NCBI RefSeq assembly: GCF_033118175.1
Contig: NW_026870965.1
Span: 1,302,001-1,366,000, forward strand
Direction: 5' to 3'
DNA: 64,000 bases
Origin: Dama dama
Taxonomy: Eukaryota > Chordata > Mammalia > Artiodactyla > Cervidae
A program made the translations under genes and the position numbers. The notes below the pieces were generated by a model that was given only the letters and a program-made list of their open reading frames with translations, was not told the origin of the DNA and ran no database searches. Of this stretch, positions 60,781-64,000 are shown piece after piece (within the stretch, counting starts at the first letter, position 1; each line of letters opens with the position of its first letter).

Positions 60781-63016
60781 TGTTGAAAAATATGAAGAGC
60801 CTGAAAAGGTGTGAAAAATATGAAGAGTTTCAAAACATGTAAAAATATGAGGAGCAGGAAGCATTCTGAAAAATAGGAGGAGCATGAAACGGTGTTGAAT
60901 AAGACGAAGTGCCTAAAAAGAAGTGAAAAATATGAAGAGCTTCAAAAGGTGTCAAATATATAAGGAGCATGAAACGGTCTGAAAAATAGGAGCAGCCTGA
61001 AACGGTGTGGAAAAACATGAAGAGACTGAAAATGTGTGAAAAATATGAAGAGCTTCATAAGGTTTCAAAATTATGATGCGCATGAAACTGTCTTAAAAAT
61101 AGGAAGAGCATGAAGCGGTGTTGAAACACATGAAGAGCCTGAAAAGGTGTGAAATATATGAAGAGCTACAAAATGTGTCAAAAATATGAGGAGCATGAAG
61201 CGTTCTGAAAAATAGGAGGAGCATGAAACGGTGTTGAAAAACACGAAGAGCCTAAAAAGGAGTGAAATATATGAAGAGCTTCAAAAGAAGTCAAAAATAT
61301 AAGGAGCATGAAACGGTCTGAAAAATAGGAGGAGCATGAAACGGTGTTGCAAAACATGAAGAGCCTGAAAAGGTGTGAAATATATGAAGAGCTTCAAAAG
61401 TTTTCAAAACTATGAGGAGCATGATACGGTCTGAAAAATAGGAGGAGCATGAAGCGGTGTTGAAAAGTGAAGAGCCTGAAAAGGTGTGAAAAACATGAAG
61501 AGCTTCAAAAGTTGTCAAAAATATGAGGAACATGAAACGGTCTGAAAAATAGGAGGAGCAAGAATCGGTGTTGAAAAAAAGAAGAGCCTGAAAAGTTGTG
61601 AAATATATGAAGAACTTCAAAACGTGTCAAATATATGAGGAGCATGAAACGGTCTGAAAAATAGGAGCAGCATGAAGCGGTGTTAAAAAACCTAAACAGT
61701 CTGAAAAGGTGTGAAATATATGAAGAGCTTCAAAAGGTGTCAAAAATATGAGGAGCAGAAAACGCTCTGAATATTACGGGGAGCATGAAACGGACTTCAA
61801 AAACATGAAGAGCCTGAAAAGGTGTTAAAAATATGAAGAGCTTCAAAACTTGTCAAAAATATAATGAGAATGAAACGGTCTGAAAAATAGGAGGAGCATG
61901 AAGCGGTGTTGAAAAACATGAAAAGCCTGAAAAGGTGTGAAAAATAAGAAGAGCTTCAAAAGGTGTCAAAAATATGAGGAGCATGAAACGGTCTGAAAAA
62001 CAGGAGGAGCATGACGCGGTGTTGAAAAACATGAGGAGCCTGAAAAGGTGTGAAATATATGAAGAGCTTCAAAAGGTGTCAAAAATATGAGGAGCATGAA
62101 AAGGTCTGAAGAATAGGAGGAGTAAGAAGCGGTGTTGAAAAACATGAAGAGCCTGAAAAGGTGTGAAATACATGAAGTGCTTCAAAATTGTCAAAAATAT
62201 GAGGAGCATGAAACGGTCTGAAAAATAGGAGGAGCATGAAGCGGTGTTGCAAAACATGAAGAGCCTGAAAAGATGTGAAAAACATGAAGAGCCTGAAAAT
62301 GTGTGAAATATATGAAGAGCTTCAAATGGTGTCAAAAATATGAGGAGCATGAAACGGTCTGAAAAATAGGAGGAAAATGAAACGGTGTTCAATATCATTA
62401 AGAGCCTGAAAAGGTGTGAAAAATATGAAGAGCTTCAGAAGGTGTGAAAAATATGAGAAGCATGAAGCGGTTATCAAAAACTTGAAGATACTGAACAGGT
62501 GTGAAAAATATGAAGAGCTTCAAAAAGTGGCAAAAATATGAGGAGCATGAAACGGTATGAAAAATAGGAGGAGCATGAAACGGTGTTCAAAAACATGAAG
62601 AGCCTGAAAAGCTGTGAAAAATATGAGGAGCATGAAACGGTCTGAAAAATAGGAGGACCATGAAACGGTGTTCAAAACCATGAAGAGACTGAAAAGGTGT
62701 GAAATATATGAAGAGCTTCAAAAGGTGTCAAAAATATGAGGAGCATGAAACGGTCTGACAAATAGGAGGAGCATGAAGCGGTGTTCAAAAACATGAACAG
62801 ACTGAAAAGGTGTGAGAAATATGAAGAGCTTCAAAAGGTGTGAAAATTATGAGGACCATGAAACGGTCTGAAAAAAGGAGGAGCATGAAACGGTGTTGAA
62901 AAACATGAAGAGCCTGAAAACATGTGAAAAATATCAAGAGTCAAAAATGTGTCAAAAATAGGAGGAGCATGAAACAGTCTGAAAAACAGGAGGAGCATGA
63001 AACGGTGTTGAAAAAC

Positions 63017-63129
63017 ATGAAGAGCCTGAAAAGGTGTGAAAAATATGAAGAGCTTCAAAAGGTGTCAAAAATATGAGGAGCATGAACCGGTCTGAAAAAT
63101 AGGAGGAGCATGAAACGGTGTTGAAAAAC
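63017..63129 (+). repeat. Reference 113-bp monomer, near consensus, with four sub-repeats
   Basis: This monomer is close to the family consensus. Its sub-repeats are s1 63,017-63,044, s2 63,045-63,072, s3 63,073-63,100 and s4 63,101-63,129. In the consensus, s1 and s2 start ATGAAGAGC, s3 starts ATGAGGAGC and s4 starts AGGAGGAGC. s1 and s2 differ at 3 of 28 positions; s1 and s3 at 4. s4 has one extra T (GTGTTG instead of GTGTG) and ends in C. The s3 and s4 units each carry one CpG, in the CGGT at positions 16-19, and s2 carries the short dyad TGAAGAGCTTCA. The monomer therefore looks like an amplified tetramer of an older 28-bp repeat. The s3 copy here reads ACCGG rather than the usual AACGG. 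Confidence 0.95.
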
Positions 63130-64000
63130 ATGAAGAGCATGAAAAGGATTGAAAAATATGAAGAGCTTCAAAAGGTGTCAAAAATATGAGGAGCATGAAA
63201 CAGTCTGATAAATAGGAGGAGCATGAGGAGGTGTTGAAAAATATGAAGAGCATGAAACGGTTTGAAAACCATGAAGAGCTTCAAAACGTATCAAAAACAG
63301 GAGTAGCATGAAACGTTCTGAAAAATATGAGGAGCTTGAAACGCTGTTCAAAATCATGAAGAGCCTGAAAAGGTGTGAAAAATATGAAGAACTTAAAAGG
63401 TGTCTGCAATATGAGAAGCATGAAATGGTCTGAAAAATATGAGGGGCATGAAGCCATGTTTAGAAACATGAAGAGCCTGAAAAGGTGTGAAAAATATGAA
63501 GAGCTTCAAAGGTGTGGAAAATAGGAGGAGCATGAATCGGTCTGAAAAATAGGAGGAGCATGAGGCGGTGTTGAAAAACATGAAAAGCCCGAAAAGGTGT
63601 GAAAAATATGAACAGCTCTAAGGTTTGAAAAATATGAAGAGCTTCAAAAGATGTCAAAAATATGAGGAGCATGAAACATTCTGAAAAACAGGAGGAGCAT
63701 GAAACAGTGCTGAAAAACATGAAGAGCATGAAAAGGATTGAAAAATATGAAGAGCTTCAAAAGGTGTCAAAAATAGGAGTAGCATGTACCGTTGTTCAAA
63801 AACTTGAAGAGCCTGAAAATGTGTGAAAAATATGAAGAGCTTAAAAAGTGTCAAAAACATGAGGAGCATGAAATGGTCTGAAAAATAGGAATAACATGAA
63901 ACGGTGTTCTAAAACATGAAGAGCCTGAAAGGTGTGAAAAATATGAAGGGCTTCAAAAGGTGTGAAAAATATGAAGAGCATGAAACGGTCTGAAAAATAG

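Larger units (their letters stand above)
1..64000 (+). repeat. Satellite array of 113-bp monomers filling the window
   Basis: Every line of the window is built from one repeat family in one orientation; I found no inverted block and no unrelated insert. The monomer is about 113 bp and divides into four related sub-repeats of 28, 28, 28 and 29 bp. Each begins A(T/G)GARGAGC, carries GGT at positions 17-19 and ends with an A5 tract. The plus strand is about 73% purine and 39% GC in the consensus. Such arrays in eukaryotes are usually centromeric, pericentromeric, subtelomeric or heterochromatic knobs; which applies here cannot be told from the sequence. The family is not one I recognise. No promoter, tRNA, rRNA or transposon sequence is visible. 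Confidence 0.97.
46901..64000 (+). repeat. Domain 3: diverged monomers without a regular HOR
   Basis: The 113-bp and 28-bp periods continue, but neighbouring monomers differ at many more positions than in domain 1, and no multi-kilobase period holds. Variant sub-repeats, 1-2 bp indels and gained or lost 28-bp units are common. Segmental duplications of about 0.2-0.6 kb are scattered and listed separately. Everything between those duplications is ordinary single-copy-variant monomer sequence in which I see nothing else. Confidence 0.88.

Noticed and set aside
63101..63129. Shine-Dalgarno-like AGGAGG three bases before ATG in s4
   Set aside because: The frame reads ATG AAG CGG TGT TGA (the more common s4 variant) and stops at the fifth codon, as in most monomers. 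It is part of the repeat consensus and the array looks eukaryotic.
1..64000. CRISPR array, because the repeat unit is 28 bp
   Set aside because: The 28-bp units are directly contiguous, with no unique spacers between them, and no cas-like gene is present.
1..64000. C2H2 zinc-finger array, because three sub-repeats make 84 bp (28 residues)
   Set aside because: The frame rotates with each 28-bp unit, the plus strand is full of stops, and no CxxC and HxxxH spacing is seen in the minus-strand translations.
1..64000. 5S rDNA tandem array, because the monomer is close to 120 bp
   Set aside because: None of the expected internal promoter boxes or terminator T-runs is recognisable, and the internal 28-bp repetition does not fit a 5S gene.
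1..64000. CENP-B box
   Set aside because: The conserved TTCG...CGGG core is not found on either strand; the CGGT in s3 and s4 lacks the required flanks.
1..64000. Telomeric or subtelomeric hexamer repeats
   Set aside because: No tandem TTAGGG, TTTAGGG or similar short repeat is present.
1..64000. Triplex-forming polypurine mirror repeats
   Set aside because: Pure purine runs are short (about 6-10 bases) because T or C interrupts them regularly, so long intramolecular triplexes are unlikely.
1..64000. Yeast-type ARS consensus in the T-rich minus strand
   Set aside because: The TTTTTCATATTTTT string is similar in composition but does not match the consensus core, and it occurs in nearly every monomer.

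Overview
The whole window is tandem satellite DNA. I see no gene, RNA gene, transposon or single-copy spacer between 1 and 64,000. The basic monomer is about 113 bp, so roughly 560-570 monomers are present, all in the same orientation. Each monomer is itself four 28-bp sub-repeats (28+28+28+29), giving about 2,270 related 28-bp units. The plus strand of a near-consensus monomer (63,017-63,129) is 73% purine (49 A, 33 G, 11 C, 20 T) and 39% GC. Long high-copy satellites with nested higher-order repeats (HORs) are typical of eukaryotic centromeric, pericentromeric, subtelomeric or other heterochromatic DNA. I do not recognise this family and cannot name the organism.

Domain 1 (1-37,478) is a young, highly homogenised HOR array. 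A marker that begins AGTAGGGCAT occurs at 1441, 3915, 6276, 8637, 12708, 17005, 21301, 26196, 28106, 33001 and 34911, and it fixes the register. Unit size grows along the window: 2,474 and two of 2,361 bp (about 21-22 monomers), then 4,071, 4,297 and 4,296 bp (about 36-38 monomers), then two units of 6,805 bp (about 60 monomers), then a partial 4-kb unit. The 4-kb unit is the 2,361-bp unit plus 1,710 bp. That addition is a repeated stretch of the short unit plus a 956-bp block (B) resembling domain 2. The 6,805-bp unit combines short-unit pieces, a short B piece, a 2.8-kb block (C) and a 1.4-kb block (D). The first 1,440 bases are a diverged copy of block D.

Domain 2 (37,479-46,900) is a second HOR family, with units of 3,006 bp (39,419-42,424), 2,391 bp (42,425-44,815) and a rearranged third copy. 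Domain 3 (46,901-64,000) consists of more diverged monomers with only scattered local or segmental duplications of about 0.2-0.6 kb. Together the three look like layers: a recently amplified core on the left and an older, decayed flank on the right.

The many short minus-strand open frames follow from repeat arithmetic. The consensus minus strand has only two stop triplets per 113 bp, and the frame rotates because 113 is not a multiple of 3. The plus strand is closed in all frames. I therefore annotate no CDS. Points worth following are the stepwise growth of HOR units, exchange between domains, variation at the two consensus CpGs that fits methylation decay, a conserved short dyad in an otherwise strand-asymmetric repeat, and strong purine/G skew. 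All coordinates and comparisons were made by eye; block edges are good to about 10 bp unless an exact offset is quoted.
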